Source: an uncultured Blautia sp.
GTDB lineage: Bacteria > Bacillota > Clostridia > Lachnospirales > Lachnospiraceae
NCBI RefSeq assembly: GCF_934372025.1
Contig: NZ_CAKROJ010000024.1
Coordinates: forward strand, 1 to 33,540
DNA: 33,540 nucleotides
Direction of reading: 5' to 3'
The translations under genes and the position numbers were made by a program. Shown here in pieces: positions 15,669 through 24,975 of the stretch (position 1 is its first letter; every line of letters starts with the position of its first letter). The notes below the pieces were generated by a model. The model was not told where the DNA came from. It saw only the letters and a list, made by a program, of their open reading frames with translations, and made no database searches.

Positions 15669-18600
15669 TCAGGCAATCACTCCGTCGAATAATGAAAACT
15701 GATTAGATTGCGGTATATCCCCGAAAATCCCAAGATCATCCATCAGATCAATTACCGTTTTGCTGACTTTGGTCCGGTCACGAAAATCATCTTTTGATAA
15801 AAATTTACCTTGTTTTGCTGCATCAACAACGGCCTCCGCTGCCTTATCTCCCATTCCGTCAATACAGTTCAGCGCCGGCATCAGTTTACCATCAATAATC
15901 TGAAAACGATTCGCTTTTGCACGATAAAGATCAATTGGCATAAATTCCAGCCCTCGTGCATACATTTCCTGAACAATTCTCATATCTTTGATCGTATCCT
16001 GTTCTTTTTTGGATGCAGCATCTCCTTTTTTACGAAGTTCTGCAAGATAAAAATCAAGTCGGTCTCTGCCCATACACATAGTCTCATACGAAAAAGCAGT
16101 AGCTCGAATACTGAAGAACGCTGCATAATATGCCAATGGCTTAAACACCTTAAACCATGCAATACGCCATGCCATCATAACATATGCAGCCGCATGTGCC
16201 TTCGGGAACATATACTTAATTTTCTTACAGGACCAGATATACCACTCCGGTACCTTATGCTCTCTCATGGTTGTCTCCCACTCTTCTCGAAGTCCCTTAC
16301 CTTTACGGACCGCTTCCATGATCGTAAAGGCAAGACTGCTTTCCACTCCCATACTGATCAGATAAATCATAATATCATCTCGTGTACAGATAGCTGTCGA
16401 AATAGTTGCCTTTCCTTCTTCGATCAATGTCTGCGCATTACCCAGCCACACATCTGTACCATGAGACAAGCCTGCAATACGGACAAGATCAGAAAAATAT
16501 TTTGGTTTTGTATCGATAAGCATCTGCATGGCGAAATCTGTACCAAATTCCGGTACACCCAGACATCCAAGCTTACATCCGCCGATATCTTCCGGTTTGA
16601 TTCCCAATGCATCCGTACTTGCAAACAGTGACATAACCTCTTTGCTGTCCAGCGGAACATCCCGGGCATTCAGGCCGGTAAGATCCTCCAGCATACGGAT
16701 CATCGTCGGATCATCGTGTCCGAGAATATCAAGTTTCAGAAGGTTTCCATCAATAGAATGATAGTCAAAATGTGTTGTGATGATATCACTGTTCTCATCA
16801 TTTGCAGGATGCTGCACAGGAGTAAATTTTTCGATTTCCTCACCAACCGGAAGAACAATGATACCTCCCGGATGCTGACCGGTTGTACGGCGTATACCGG
16901 TACATCCCTGTACAATACGGTTAATTTCGCAGTAACGTTTGTGCTGACCACGCTCCTCATAATAGTTTTTTACATAACCAAATGCGGTTTTCTCTGCCAG
17001 TGTACCGATCGTACCTGCTTTGAATGTCTGACCTTTACCAAAAATAACTTCTGTATAACGATGCGCATTTGCCTGATATTCACCAGAAAAGTTAAGGTCG
17101 ATATCAGGTTCTTTATCACCTTTGAATCCAAGGAAGGTCTCAAAAGGAATATCAAATCCTTCTTTATTCATTTTTGCTCCGCACTTCGGACATATACGGT
17201 CCGGCATATCACAACCTGCCATACCACCAAACTTTTTGACTTCAGGTGAATCAAAATCACTGTACTTACATTCCGGGCACAGATAATGCGGCGGCAGCGG
17301 ATTTACCTCCGTGATACCGGACATAGTTGCTGCCAGAGACGATCCTACTGAACCTCGCGAGCCAACCAGATATCCATCCTCATTTGACTTCCACACCAGT
17401 TTCTGTGCAATAATATACATAACAGCATATCCATTGGAAATAATAGAATGCAGTTCTCTGTTCAGTCGATCCTCTACAATCTTCGGAAGTACATCCCCAT
17501 ACATTTCATGTGCTTTATTAAAGCAGATATCTTTCAGATCCTGATCGGAGTTTTCAATGACCGGAGGGTATTTATCCGGATGGATCGGCGAGATTTTCTC
17601 AATCATATCTGCGATCTTATTGGTATTGGTAATAACAACTTCCTCTGCCTTCTCACTTCCCAGATAAGAAAATTCTTCCAGCATCTCTTCTGTTGTACGC
17701 AGATACAAAGGTGCCTGATTATCTGCATCGGAGAAACCATTTCCCGCCATAATGATACGCCGGTATCTCTCATCCTGAGGATCCATAAAGTGCACATCGC
17801 AGGTAGCAACAACCGGTTTCTTAAACTGATCTCCCAGTTTAACGATTTTTTTATTAATCTCGATCAGATCTTCATTTGATTTTACACGGTCATTTTTTTC
17901 GTCAGCGATCATAAAGGCATTGTTTCCAAGCGGCTGAATCTCCAGATAATCATAAAAATTAACCAGTCTGGCGATTTCCGGCTCCGGCGCGTTTCTAAGA
18001 AGTGCCTGATAAAGTTCTCCTGCCTCACATGCACTGCCGATCAGTAAGCCCTCCCTGTGTTCCAGAAAAAGGCTCTTCGGCACACGTGGACGACGTCTGT
18101 AATACTTAAGATGTGACTGGCTGACCAGTTTGTACAGATTGATTCTTCCTGTCTCGTTTCTTGCCAGAATAATGGCATGATATGTCGGCAGTTTCTTGAT
18201 CGTATTTACAGATACATTACTCTGCTGATTCAATGTATCCATATCAAAAATATCACGCTCTTTCAACATTTCCACAAAACGTACAAAGATTTCTGCCGTA
18301 CAGGCCGCATCGTCAACGGCTCTGTGATGATGATCCAGCGAAACACCAACTGCTTTTGCAACCGTATCCAGTTTAAATCGGTTCAGCGCTGGCAGCAGGA
18401 AACGTGCCATACCAACAGTGTCTACATAAGTATATTCCTGCCGCAGCTCCTGTCTCCTGCAGTTCTCTATAATAAAACTCATATCAAAATCTGCATTATG
18501 AGCCACCATAACAGCTCCTTCGCAGAATTCAAGAAATCTCGGTAGTATCGTTTGTATATCCGGAGCATCCATGACCATTGAATCATTAATGCTTGTCAGC

Positions 18601-20144
18601 TGTTCGATCCTGTATGGGATCGGAACTTTCGGATTGACAAATGTAGAAAATCGATCCGTGATCACTCCATTCTCGACTTTTACTGCTCCGATCTCAATAA
18701 TCTGACAGGTCAGCGGCGAGAATCCGGTTGTCTCAATATCAAATACAACAAATTTACTGTCAACAGACTGTCCCTGGCTGTTTGTTACGATTCCCTTCAT
18801 GTCATCCACCAGATAAGCCTCCATACCATACAGCACCTTAAAGTCAGATTCCTTCGGAACACATCCTCCCCAGGCATCAAAGCAGTGATTTGCTTCCGGG
18901 AATGCCTGCACTACGCCATGATCTGTGATGGCAATTGCCTTGTGTCCCCACTCATAGGCACGTTTTACCAGCTCTTTGGCTGTAGTAACTCCATCCATAT
19001 CACTCATCTTGGTATGACAGTGCAATTCCACACGTTTCTGCGGACTGGTGTCCATTCTGCTGCTGCGAAAATCTGCAATCTTCTTAATACCTGAAATCGA
19101 TCCAATTGTAAGCTCACTGTCAAAGCGGTCAATCGTCGTAACACCTTTGAACTTCAGAAAAGCTCCTTTTTTGACAGATTCCGTTATCTCCGGCACCTGC
19201 TCGTTCCGCAGAAACATCTTGATCACAATGGAGTCTGTAAAATCCGTTACAGGAAAAATCAGTATCGTCTTTTCATTCCGGATCTCACGTGCTTCCACAT
19301 CCATAACCTGTCCACGGATGATGACCTCTCCCATTTCACCGGTAATAGCTTCCAGATCAATGGTATCACCTTCAAAATCTCTTCCATAGATAACATCTGG
19401 ATTGCTGTCTTTGCGAAATCCGCCATGAAAGTCTCCTCTCTGGCCTTTTTTCTCAAATGTCTTTTGTTTTTGCTCCTGTTTTCCTTTTGTTTCAGTTTTG
19501 GTATTTTCTTTCTTATCGGCTGCCGTCTCTTCTGTTTTTTCCTCCTGTATCGTTTCCGGGGTCAGTTTGGCATGCTTCAGAACATTGGCAACCTCCTGCC
19601 GGATTTGCAGTGCTGCATTTTTACGATACTTACTTTCTTCGGCTTCAATAAACTGGAGATTTATCTTCAGATTCATTCCACAACGTTCGCAGAAAACTTT
19701 CTCCAGATATTCGACAAGAATCGCACTTTTCTCCCTGGAAATCACAGAATCCGGCAAAGTCAGATTCATCTGATCCTCCGCTGAAAAAACAATCTGCGCC
19801 CGCTTAAAAAGATTATACTCAAGCATATTAAAGTTCTTCAGTTCCATTTCCATGCTGGAACGATAAACTTCCAGAAAATTGGCCGGAGAATACTGTCTGG
19901 AAAGATGAAAACGCTCGATCATCGTCACCTGCATTTCCAGTCCGGCAAAGCACTGTTTCTCAATCTGATCTTCAAGTGTCATAATATATTTCTTGTGTAT
20001 CCAGCGGTCACTGTGAATATATACCCACAACCGGGTCTTTGCCGGATTGCAGGAAACTTTTGATACTGTTACCATTTCCAGCCATTCTCGCAGCTGATCT
20101 TTTACTTTTAAATTGGGAAATACATCAAAAAATTCTTTTTCCAA
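15669..20144 (-). CDS. polC: DNA polymerase III alpha subunit, PolC type
   Basis: Replicative polymerase of low-GC Gram-positives with built-in proofreading. The 1491 residues carry, in order, an N-terminal PolC domain, a Lys/Glu-rich linker (about 205-240) and an OB-fold (about 270-350). The PHP domain starts near 368 (ELHCHTKMSDMDG) and is split by a DEDDh exonuclease near 464 (FVVFDIETTGFSP; later HNADFDMSF and HRAVDDAACT). The polymerase domain has GSRGSVGSS, a zinc-binding CPECK...CPKCG segment, the catalytic PDIDLNFSGEY near 1010 and LDILGHDDPTM near 1136. The start codon is TTG, supported by GAGAGG seven bases upstream and by MEKEFFDVFPNLKV, a typical PolC beginning. It follows the ispG stop by 13 bases, a conserved order in Clostridia. 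Confidence 0.99.
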   Translation of the reverse strand: MEKEFFDVFPNLKVKDQLREWLEMVTVSKVSCNPAKTRLWVYIHSDRWIHKKYIMTLEDQIEKQCFAGLEMQVTMIERFHLSRQYSPANFLEVYRSSMEMELKNFNMLEYNLFKRAQIVFSAEDQMNLTLPDSVISREKSAILVEYLEKVFCERCGMNLKINLQFIEAEESKYRKNAALQIRQEVANVLKHAKLTPETIQEEKTEETAADKKENTKTETKGKQEQKQKTFEKKGQRGDFHGGFRKDSNPDVIYGRDFEGDTIDLEAITGEMGEVIIRGQVMDVEAREIRNEKTILIFPVTDFTDSIVIKMFLRNEQVPEITESVKKGAFLKFKGVTTIDRFDSELTIGSISGIKKIADFRSSRMDTSPQKRVELHCHTKMSDMDGVTTAKELVKRAYEWGHKAIAITDHGVVQAFPEANHCFDAWGGCVPKESDFKVLYGMEAYLVDDMKGIVTNSQGQSVDSKFVVFDIETTGFSPLTCQIIEIGAVKVENGVITDRFSTFVNPKVPIPYRIEQLTSINDSMVMDAPDIQTILPRFLEFCEGAVMVAHNADFDMSFIIENCRRQELRQEYTYVDTVGMARFLLPALNRFKLDTVAKAVGVSLDHHHRAVDDAACTAEIFVRFVEMLKERDIFDMDTLNQQSNVSVNTIKKLPTYHAIILARNETGRINLYKLVSQSHLKYYRRRPRVPKSLFLEHREGLLIGSACEAGELYQALLRNAPEPEIARLVNFYDYLEIQPLGNNAFMIADEKNDRVKSNEDLIEINKKIVKLGDQFKKPVVATCDVHFMDPQDERYRRIIMAGNGFSDADNQAPLYLRTTEEMLEEFSYLGSEKAEEVVITNTNKIADMIEKISPIHPDKYPPVIENSDQDLKDICFNKAHEMYGDVLPKIVEDRLNRELHSIISNGYAVMYIIAQKLVWKSNEDGYLVGSRGSVGSSLAATMSGITEVNPLPPHYLCPECKYSDFDSPEVKKFGGMAGCDMPDRICPKCGAKMNKEGFDIPFETFLGFKGDKEPDIDLNFSGEYQANAHRYTEVIFGKGQTFKAGTIGTLAEKTAFGYVKNYYEERGQHKRYCEINRIVQGCTGIRRTTGQHPGGIIVLPVGEEIEKFTPVQHPANDENSDIITTHFDYHSIDGNLLKLDILGHDDPTMIRMLEDLTGLNARDVPLDSKEVMSLFASTDALGIKPEDIGGCKLGCLGVPEFGTDFAMQMLIDTKPKYFSDLVRIAGLSHGTDVWLGNAQTLIEEGKATISTAICTRDDIMIYLISMGVESSLAFTIMEAVRKGKGLREEWETTMREHKVPEWYIWSCKKIKYMFPKAHAAAYVMMAWRIAWFKVFKPLAYYAAFFSIRATAFSYETMCMGRDRLDFYLAELRKKGDAASKKEQDTIKDMRIVQEMYARGLEFMPIDLYRAKANRFQIIDGKLMPALNCIDGMGDKAAEAVVDAAKQGKFLSKDDFRDRTKVSKTVIDLMDDLGIFGDIPQSNQFSLFDGVIA

Positions 20145-20157
20145 TTTTATGCCTCTC

Positions 20158-21213
20158 TTATTCTTTCCAGTGAAGCAGTTCTTCTCTCAAAGTATCCAGA
20201 AGCTGCTCTTCCGGTACTTTCTTTACAATCTCACCTTTTTTGATCAGAAGGCCCACGCCTACACCACCGGCAATTCCAATATCCGCTTCTTTTGCTTCTC
20301 CGGGTCCGTTTACCACACATCCCATAACGGCTACTTTGATATCAAGCGGAATATCCTGTACCATTGCTTCCACCTTGTTTGCCAGACCAATGAGGTCAAT
20401 GCGGGTACGTCCACATGTCGGGCATGAAACAACTTCCACACCTCCCTTGCGAAGTCCAAGTGTTTTTAAAATACGTTTGGCAGATTTTATCTCCTCCAGA
20501 GGAGCACCTGTCAATGAAACACGTATTGTATCACCGATTCCCTGTGAAAGGATGATTCCCAGGCCTACTGCTGACTTAATGTTTCCAGAGTACAGTGTTC
20601 CGGCTTCCGTAATACCAACATGGAGTGGATAATTTGTCTTTTCAGCAATCAGCTTATGCGCTTCTGCACACATCATGACATCTGAGGATTTAATACTGAT
20701 GACCAGATTATCATAACCCATCTCTTCAATGATGTGCACTTTATCTAATGCGCTTTCCACAAGACCCTCTGCTGTCACACCATGATATTTTTCGACGAGT
20801 TCTTTTTCAAGAGATCCGCTGTTCACACCTACACGAATAGGAATATTGCGTTCTTTCGCCACATCGATAACCGCCCTGATACGATCTGTACTTCCGATAT
20901 TTCCCGGATTGATACGGATCTTGTCCGCTCCATTCTCCATAGCAGCAATGGCAAGACGATAATCAAAATGAATATCTGCCACCAGCGGAATATGTATCTG
21001 TTTTTTGATTTCCTTTAGTGCCTGTGCTGCCTCCATTGTCGGTACTGCACAGCGTATGATCTCGCATCCTGCAGCTTCCAGTTCCAGAATCTGACGCACT
21101 GTTGCCTCTACATCCTCTGTTTTTGTATTTGTCATAGACTGAATCAGGATTGGATTTCCTCCACCTATTTTTTTGTCACCTATCTGTATTACTTTTGTAT
21201 GATCTCGATACAT
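20158..21213 (-). CDS. ispG: 4-hydroxy-3-methylbut-2-enyl diphosphate synthase
   Basis: Penultimate enzyme of the MEP isoprenoid pathway, converting MEcPP to HMBPP with a 4Fe-4S cluster. The 351 residues have the TIM-barrel N-terminal part (IQSMTNTKTEDVEAT) and the C-terminal cluster domain with C264, C267 (CPTCGRTRID) and C299 (MGCVVNGPGEAKEADIGIAGG). AGGAG lies before the ATG. The dxr and rseP genes that often precede it are absent here; telA lies upstream, separated by a terminator-like hairpin. Confidence 0.98.
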   Translation of the reverse strand: MYRDHTKVIQIGDKKIGGGNPILIQSMTNTKTEDVEATVRQILELEAAGCEIIRCAVPTMEAAQALKEIKKQIHIPLVADIHFDYRLAIAAMENGADKIRINPGNIGSTDRIRAVIDVAKERNIPIRVGVNSGSLEKELVEKYHGVTAEGLVESALDKVHIIEEMGYDNLVISIKSSDVMMCAEAHKLIAEKTNYPLHVGITEAGTLYSGNIKSAVGLGIILSQGIGDTIRVSLTGAPLEEIKSAKRILKTLGLRKGGVEVVSCPTCGRTRIDLIGLANKVEAMVQDIPLDIKVAVMGCVVNGPGEAKEADIGIAGGVGVGLLIKKGEIVKKVPEEQLLDTLREELLHWKE

Positions 21214-21234
21214 ATTATAATTCTCCTTTTAGCG

Positions 21235-21266
21235 AAAAATCGGAGCTGTTATGCTCAAACAGCCCC
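21235..21266 (-). terminator. Terminator or attenuator between telA and ispG
   Basis: A stem of about 9 bp (GGGGCTGTT / AACAGCTCC with a wobble) and a 7-base loop, followed by GATTTTT on the minus strand. The T-run is short, so partial read-through into ispG is possible. No separate ispG promoter was found in the gap. Confidence 0.65.
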
Positions 21267-21277
21267 TTTTTTATTTG

Positions 21278-22456
21278 TTAATGCTGAATCTCTAACAGTT
21301 TTGATTTCAGTTCATTTTCCATTCTGAGCATTTCCGCCTCTGCTGACTGGCGTTTTTCTCTGCCTTCCCTCTGGATTTTCATTACATCATCCAATGTCTT
21401 GATCAGATCTGCATTTGTTTTCTGTAAAGTTTCCATATCCACAATTCCACGTTCCGATTCCTTTGCGGTCTCCACAGATGCCATATGAAGTTTTTCAGCG
21501 TTTTTGCGAAGAAGTTCATTGGTAAGATCTGATACCTGGCTCTGTGCCTGTGCTGCTTCCGTTGAATGTGCAATTCCCAGTGCCAGCACCATCTGACTTT
21601 TCCACAGTGGAATTGTATTTACCAGAGTTGTCTGGATCTTCTCAGCCATCATTGTATCATTATTCTGAACAAGCCTGATCTGCGGTGCTGTCTGCAGTGA
21701 AATCATTCTGGTGAGTTCCAGATCATGGAGTTTCTTCTCAAATCTGGCACATTTACTGTCCAGATCCTTGGCTGCCTGAGCATCCTCCGGAAGTCCGGTA
21801 ATTTTTGCCTTTTCTTCCAGATCATGCAGCTTTCCGTTTCTTGTCTGTGCAAGACTTTGTTTTCCTGCCTGAATATACATGGACAGTTCTTTGAAATACA
21901 AAAGATTCTGCTCATACATCTTATCCATCATCGCAGAATCCTTCAGCAGACGTATCTGGTGTTTTTCCAGCGCATCTGCAATTTTTTCTACGTTAACTTC
22001 TGCTTTGTCGTATCTGTTTTTCAGATTTTCTATCTTACTCGTCTGTTTTTTAAAAAAGCCGAAAAAACCTTTTTCTTCTTCTGCATCAAAACCCTTCAGT
22101 TCCCCGACTACTCCGGCAAGAAGTTCTCCTACTTCGCCAAGATCCTGCGCTCTTACATTCCGTAATGCTTCATCAGAAAAATCTGCCATCTTTTTTTGTG
22201 TTCCGGCACCATACTGTAAAACCTGTGTCAGATTCTCCACATCAATCTTCGCCGCAAAATCATCTACCATCTTCTGTTCTTCCGGTGTCATGACAGTCTG
22301 TGCCATTTTTTGCTGAACCAGATCCATTTCCGGAGCCACTTCCATTAACTGTCCCTGATTTTGCACTTCCGGTTCCTTCTTCTGTTCTGGCTCAAGTTCC
22401 GGTTCAAGAGTAAGCGTCGGCATTCCGTTTCCTGCCTGTCTCATTTCATCTCCCAT
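21278..22456 (-). CDS. TelA-like toxic anion resistance family protein
   Basis: The 392 residues match the TelA family (PF05816), named from tellurite resistance. A Pro/Glu-rich N-terminal tail is followed by an almost entirely helical body: DDFAAKIDVENLTQVLQYGAG, GFFGFFKKQTSKIENLKNRYDKAEVNVEKIA, and a C-terminal coiled coil. The characteristic WKSQMVLALGIAHS segment is present. No transmembrane helix is seen. GGAG precedes the ATG. It follows the xpaC-like gene by 48 bases; this pair is often adjacent in Firmicutes. The cellular role is unresolved, with envelope-stress functions proposed; tellurite resistance should not be assumed. Confidence 0.9.
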   Translation of the reverse strand: MGDEMRQAGNGMPTLTLEPELEPEQKKEPEVQNQGQLMEVAPEMDLVQQKMAQTVMTPEEQKMVDDFAAKIDVENLTQVLQYGAGTQKKMADFSDEALRNVRAQDLGEVGELLAGVVGELKGFDAEEEKGFFGFFKKQTSKIENLKNRYDKAEVNVEKIADALEKHQIRLLKDSAMMDKMYEQNLLYFKELSMYIQAGKQSLAQTRNGKLHDLEEKAKITGLPEDAQAAKDLDSKCARFEKKLHDLELTRMISLQTAPQIRLVQNNDTMMAEKIQTTLVNTIPLWKSQMVLALGIAHSTEAAQAQSQVSDLTNELLRKNAEKLHMASVETAKESERGIVDMETLQKTNADLIKTLDDVMKIQREGREKRQSAEAEMLRMENELKSKLLEIQH

Positions 22457-22504
22457 GAATTTTCTCCTTATCGCGTTTTTTCAAGAATGTCTTCGGCATT
22501 CCTG

Positions 22505-23713
22505 CTATTTCATATCTGTCTGTTTCTGTTCAAAATCATTTCCTGTCAGACCTTCCTGTGCAAGTATTGTATGAAGGACCGAAATGTCACTGGAAACATC
22601 CCATGCCGTATCCTGAAAAACTGAATCAAGAAGTTTCGCGAATGCCTCATTTAAAGTATCCAGTGTATCTTCTATTTCTTTTTTGGATGCCCTGATCGTC
22701 TCTCCCTGAATCGGCTGCCTGTCCATATCCTCATATGCATCAAGAAGCTTTACTGTCATTGGAAGATAATAATCCATCAGTTTCTTAAGATCAGGAATGA
22801 TTTCCGGATGTTCTTCTGCTCTCTGAAAAATCTGCTCCACGATCTGCTCCATTCTGTCAATTTTTGCAGAAATTTCTTCTCCTGGAATTGCATCATTACT
22901 TGCATGTATCTTCCGGATATAAGCCTCTCCTTTATTCAGAACCTCCTGTACCTGCGGACTGATATGGTCCTGCTGTTCTGCAGTCTTCTGACGTTTCTTC
23001 AGTTCCTCCTGCGTCCTCTGTTCCAGGGCTGACTGCGTCTGTGTATATTGTCTGTAAGTCTCTGAACTCGTGATCAGACAGGTTTCTTTCTGGTCCGTAT
23101 TTCCCTCCAGAAACCATCCTTTCTGTATCATATAATGTATATCTTTTTTTACAAACTTCACATTACGTCCAACCGCACCTGCCAGCTGTTCGAAATTACA
23201 ATATGTTTTATTTCCGAGAACTTTTATATATTTCTTAAATCGTTTCAGTCTGCCAAGTCCTCTGCACCCTCCAGAGATCATCCCCAGTCCTGCCAGTGTA
23301 CCAATCAGTGTTACAGCTGTGGAACTGATGCCTCCATGCCCCATAACTGCCTGCAGGATCTGTACTGTCAGAAGTCCAAGTGCCATACTGCCGGAAAGAA
23401 TTCCTCCAAATACGATCAGCAAAATATCTTTAACTTTTTCGCCTCCCGTATTACCGTAAAGTTCCGGATGTGTTTCCTGTACCTGCTTCTTCTGACCAGA
23501 TATGTCTGCTTCTGTTTTTTTATGATTAACCGTTGTCCCAGGATGTTCTTTCTGGTACTGCTTCAATGTATTGTTTACCATCCTGGTAATCGACTCATTT
23601 AATTCCTGATAGTTACTTGTCTTTACGGCATTTTCTATCGTTGTCTGAACTTCGCGGACTTTCTGCTCAACAAAACTGAAATCCGGTCCGTTATCGTAAG
23701 TTTTTTTGTCCAT
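22505..23713 (-). CDS. XpaC-like 5-bromo-4-chloroindolyl phosphate hydrolysis family protein
   Basis: The 402-residue protein has a helical N-terminal half, then two adjacent hydrophobic helices (about 97-145, KDILLIVFGGILSGSMALGLL and TAVTLIGTLAGLGMISGG). A winged-helix-like segment (YCNFEQLAGAVGRNVKFVKKDIHYMIQKGW) and a long helical C-terminus follow. This matches XpaC (PF10112). The family name comes from a phenotype in Bacillus; a real phosphatase activity is not established and no phosphatase motif is seen. The start at 23713 is chosen for AGGAGGG four bases upstream. It is the first gene of a two-gene operon with telA. Confidence 0.82.
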   Translation of the reverse strand: MDKKTYDNGPDFSFVEQKVREVQTTIENAVKTSNYQELNESITRMVNNTLKQYQKEHPGTTVNHKKTEADISGQKKQVQETHPELYGNTGGEKVKDILLIVFGGILSGSMALGLLTVQILQAVMGHGGISSTAVTLIGTLAGLGMISGGCRGLGRLKRFKKYIKVLGNKTYCNFEQLAGAVGRNVKFVKKDIHYMIQKGWFLEGNTDQKETCLITSSETYRQYTQTQSALEQRTQEELKKRQKTAEQQDHISPQVQEVLNKGEAYIRKIHASNDAIPGEEISAKIDRMEQIVEQIFQRAEEHPEIIPDLKKLMDYYLPMTVKLLDAYEDMDRQPIQGETIRASKKEIEDTLDTLNEAFAKLLDSVFQDTAWDVSSDISVLHTILAQEGLTGNDFEQKQTDMK

Positions 23714-23738
23714 TCTGCCCTCCTGTAAACTACCTTTT

Positions 23739-23767
23739 ATTATAGCGAAATACGAACAAAAAAACAA
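23739..23767 (-). promoter_or_regulatory. xpaC-telA promoter
   Basis: On the minus strand, TTGTTT (23762-23767), a 17-bp spacer and consensus TATAAT (23739-23744). The -35 lies inside the T-run of the ilvE terminator. Confidence 0.75.
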
Positions 23768-23794
23768 GGCACAGGAAATATGCCTGTACCTTGT
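23757..23794 (-). terminator. ilvE terminator
   Basis: A 12-bp stem ACAAGGTACAGG / CCTGTGCCTTGT (one wobble, loop of 7) is followed by seven T on the minus strand. Confidence 0.92.
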
Positions 23795-23807
23795 CTTATA
23801 GTTTTGT

Positions 23808-23823
23808 TTCTGTTCACAGTAAT
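23808..23823. repeat. Intergenic palindromic repeat, copy D (shortened)
   Basis: TTTCTGT and ACAGTAA around TC. It equals the repeat consensus after loss of nine bases between the two GTTCAC direct repeats of the full element. It lies between the ilvE stop and its terminator. Confidence 0.45.
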
Positions 23824-23839
23824 TTGCTTTTCAGATAAA

Positions 23840-24865
23840 TTATTCGATAACTTTGATCCAGCCTTCCGGAGCTTCAATACGTCCCATCTGAATTCCAGTA
23901 AGTGTCTCATAGAGTTTCTTTGTTGTTGGTCCCATTTCTTCCATACCGCTTGGGAAGCAGATTTCTCTGCCATGATCTACAATCTTTCCAACAGGAGAAA
24001 TAACTGCTGCTGTTCCACACAGACCACATTCTGCAAAATCCTTTACTTCATCCAGATAAACTTCTCGTTCTTCAACCTTCAGTCCAAGATAATGTTCTGC
24101 AACATAGATCAGAGAACGACGTGTGATGGATGGAAGAATACTGTTGGACTTAGGTGTTACAACTGTATTATCTTTTGTAACAAAAAGGAAGTTTGCCCCA
24201 CCTGTTTCTTCTACTTTTGTTCTTGTAGCAGAATCCAGATACATATTTTCATCATAGCCCTGACGATGTGCATCCATGATTGCGTGAAGGCTCATCGCAT
24301 AGTTAAGACCTGCTTTGATGTGTCCTGTTCCATGCGGAGCAGCACGGTCAAAATCTGTAACACGAATTGTAATCGGCTTTGCGCCACCTTTAAAGTATGG
24401 TCCTACAGGTGTTGTCAGGATACGGAACTGATATTCATCTGCTGGTTTAACACCGATTACCGGATTTGTACCCATCAGATACGGACGCACATACAGAGTT
24501 GCACCAGATCCGTATGGCGGTACATAAGCATCGTTTGCTTTCACAGTTTCTGTAACAGCCTCAATGAAGCGTTCCTGTGGGAATGGTGGCATTTCCAGTC
24601 TCTTTGCAGAATTAGAAAGACGCTCTGCATTCAGGTCAGGACGAAATGTAACGATATGTCCGCCCTCTGTAGTATATGCCTTCAGACCCTCAAATACAGT
24701 CTGTGCATACTGGAATACACAGGCACACTCGTTCAGTGTGACATTAGGATCTGTTGTCAGAGCACCCTCATCCCACTTACCATCTTTAAAATGAGAAACA
24801 TAGCGATAATCTGTCGGAATATAACCAAATCCGATGCTGCCCCAGTCAATGTTCTTTTTTTCCAT
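23840..24865 (-). CDS. ilvE: Branched-chain amino acid aminotransferase
   Basis: PLP enzyme exchanging amino groups between glutamate and the 2-oxo acids of Leu, Ile and Val. The 341-residue class IV aminotransferase has the N-terminal NIDWGSIGFGYIPTDY region, VFQYAQTVFEGLKAY, the probable PLP lysine K184 in GHIKAGLNYA, and the VEETGGANFLFV signature. AGGAGG lies upstream of the ATG. It is monocistronic, with its own promoter and strong terminator. A CodY-box-like site touches the -35, consistent with repression by CodY when GTP and branched-chain amino acids are high. Confidence 0.97.
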   Translation of the reverse strand: MEKKNIDWGSIGFGYIPTDYRYVSHFKDGKWDEGALTTDPNVTLNECACVFQYAQTVFEGLKAYTTEGGHIVTFRPDLNAERLSNSAKRLEMPPFPQERFIEAVTETVKANDAYVPPYGSGATLYVRPYLMGTNPVIGVKPADEYQFRILTTPVGPYFKGGAKPITIRVTDFDRAAPHGTGHIKAGLNYAMSLHAIMDAHRQGYDENMYLDSATRTKVEETGGANFLFVTKDNTVVTPKSNSILPSITRRSLIYVAEHYLGLKVEEREVYLDEVKDFAECGLCGTAAVISPVGKIVDHGREICFPSGMEEMGPTTKKLYETLTGIQMGRIEAPEGWIKVIE

Positions 24866-24904
24866 AATATATCTTCCTCCATTCGTATGGATAACGTTTT
24901 TCTC

Positions 24905-24933
24905 ATTTTAGCACTTTATCGCGGTGACTTCAA
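24905..24933 (-). promoter_or_regulatory. ilvE promoter
   Basis: On the minus strand, TTGAAG (24928-24933), a 17-bp spacer and TAAAAT (24905-24910). Confidence 0.75.
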
Positions 24934-24938
24934 TGCAA

Positions 24939-24953
24939 AATTTTAAGAGAATG
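24939..24953. promoter_or_regulatory. CodY-box-like site upstream of ilvE
   Basis: On the minus strand, CATTCTCTTAAAATT matches AATTTTCWGAAAATT at 12 of 15 positions. It ends five bases before the -35, a position suited to repression. Functional CodY sites in other Firmicutes commonly have a few mismatches. Confidence 0.5.
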
Positions 24954-24975
24954 CAATTCTTATCAAAGAAATGAT

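Noticed and set aside
21278..22456. Tellurite resistance operon
   Set aside because: Only TelA- and XpaC-like genes are present, without terC, terD or related genes; the TelA name alone does not support resistance.
23780..24946. Plus-strand open frame of 388 codons opposite ilvE
   Set aside because: It is the antisense shadow of ilvE, with a composition rich in Cys, Ile and Phe, no ribosome site and no recognisable domain. Similar shadows lie opposite guaB, groEL, polC and fbp.
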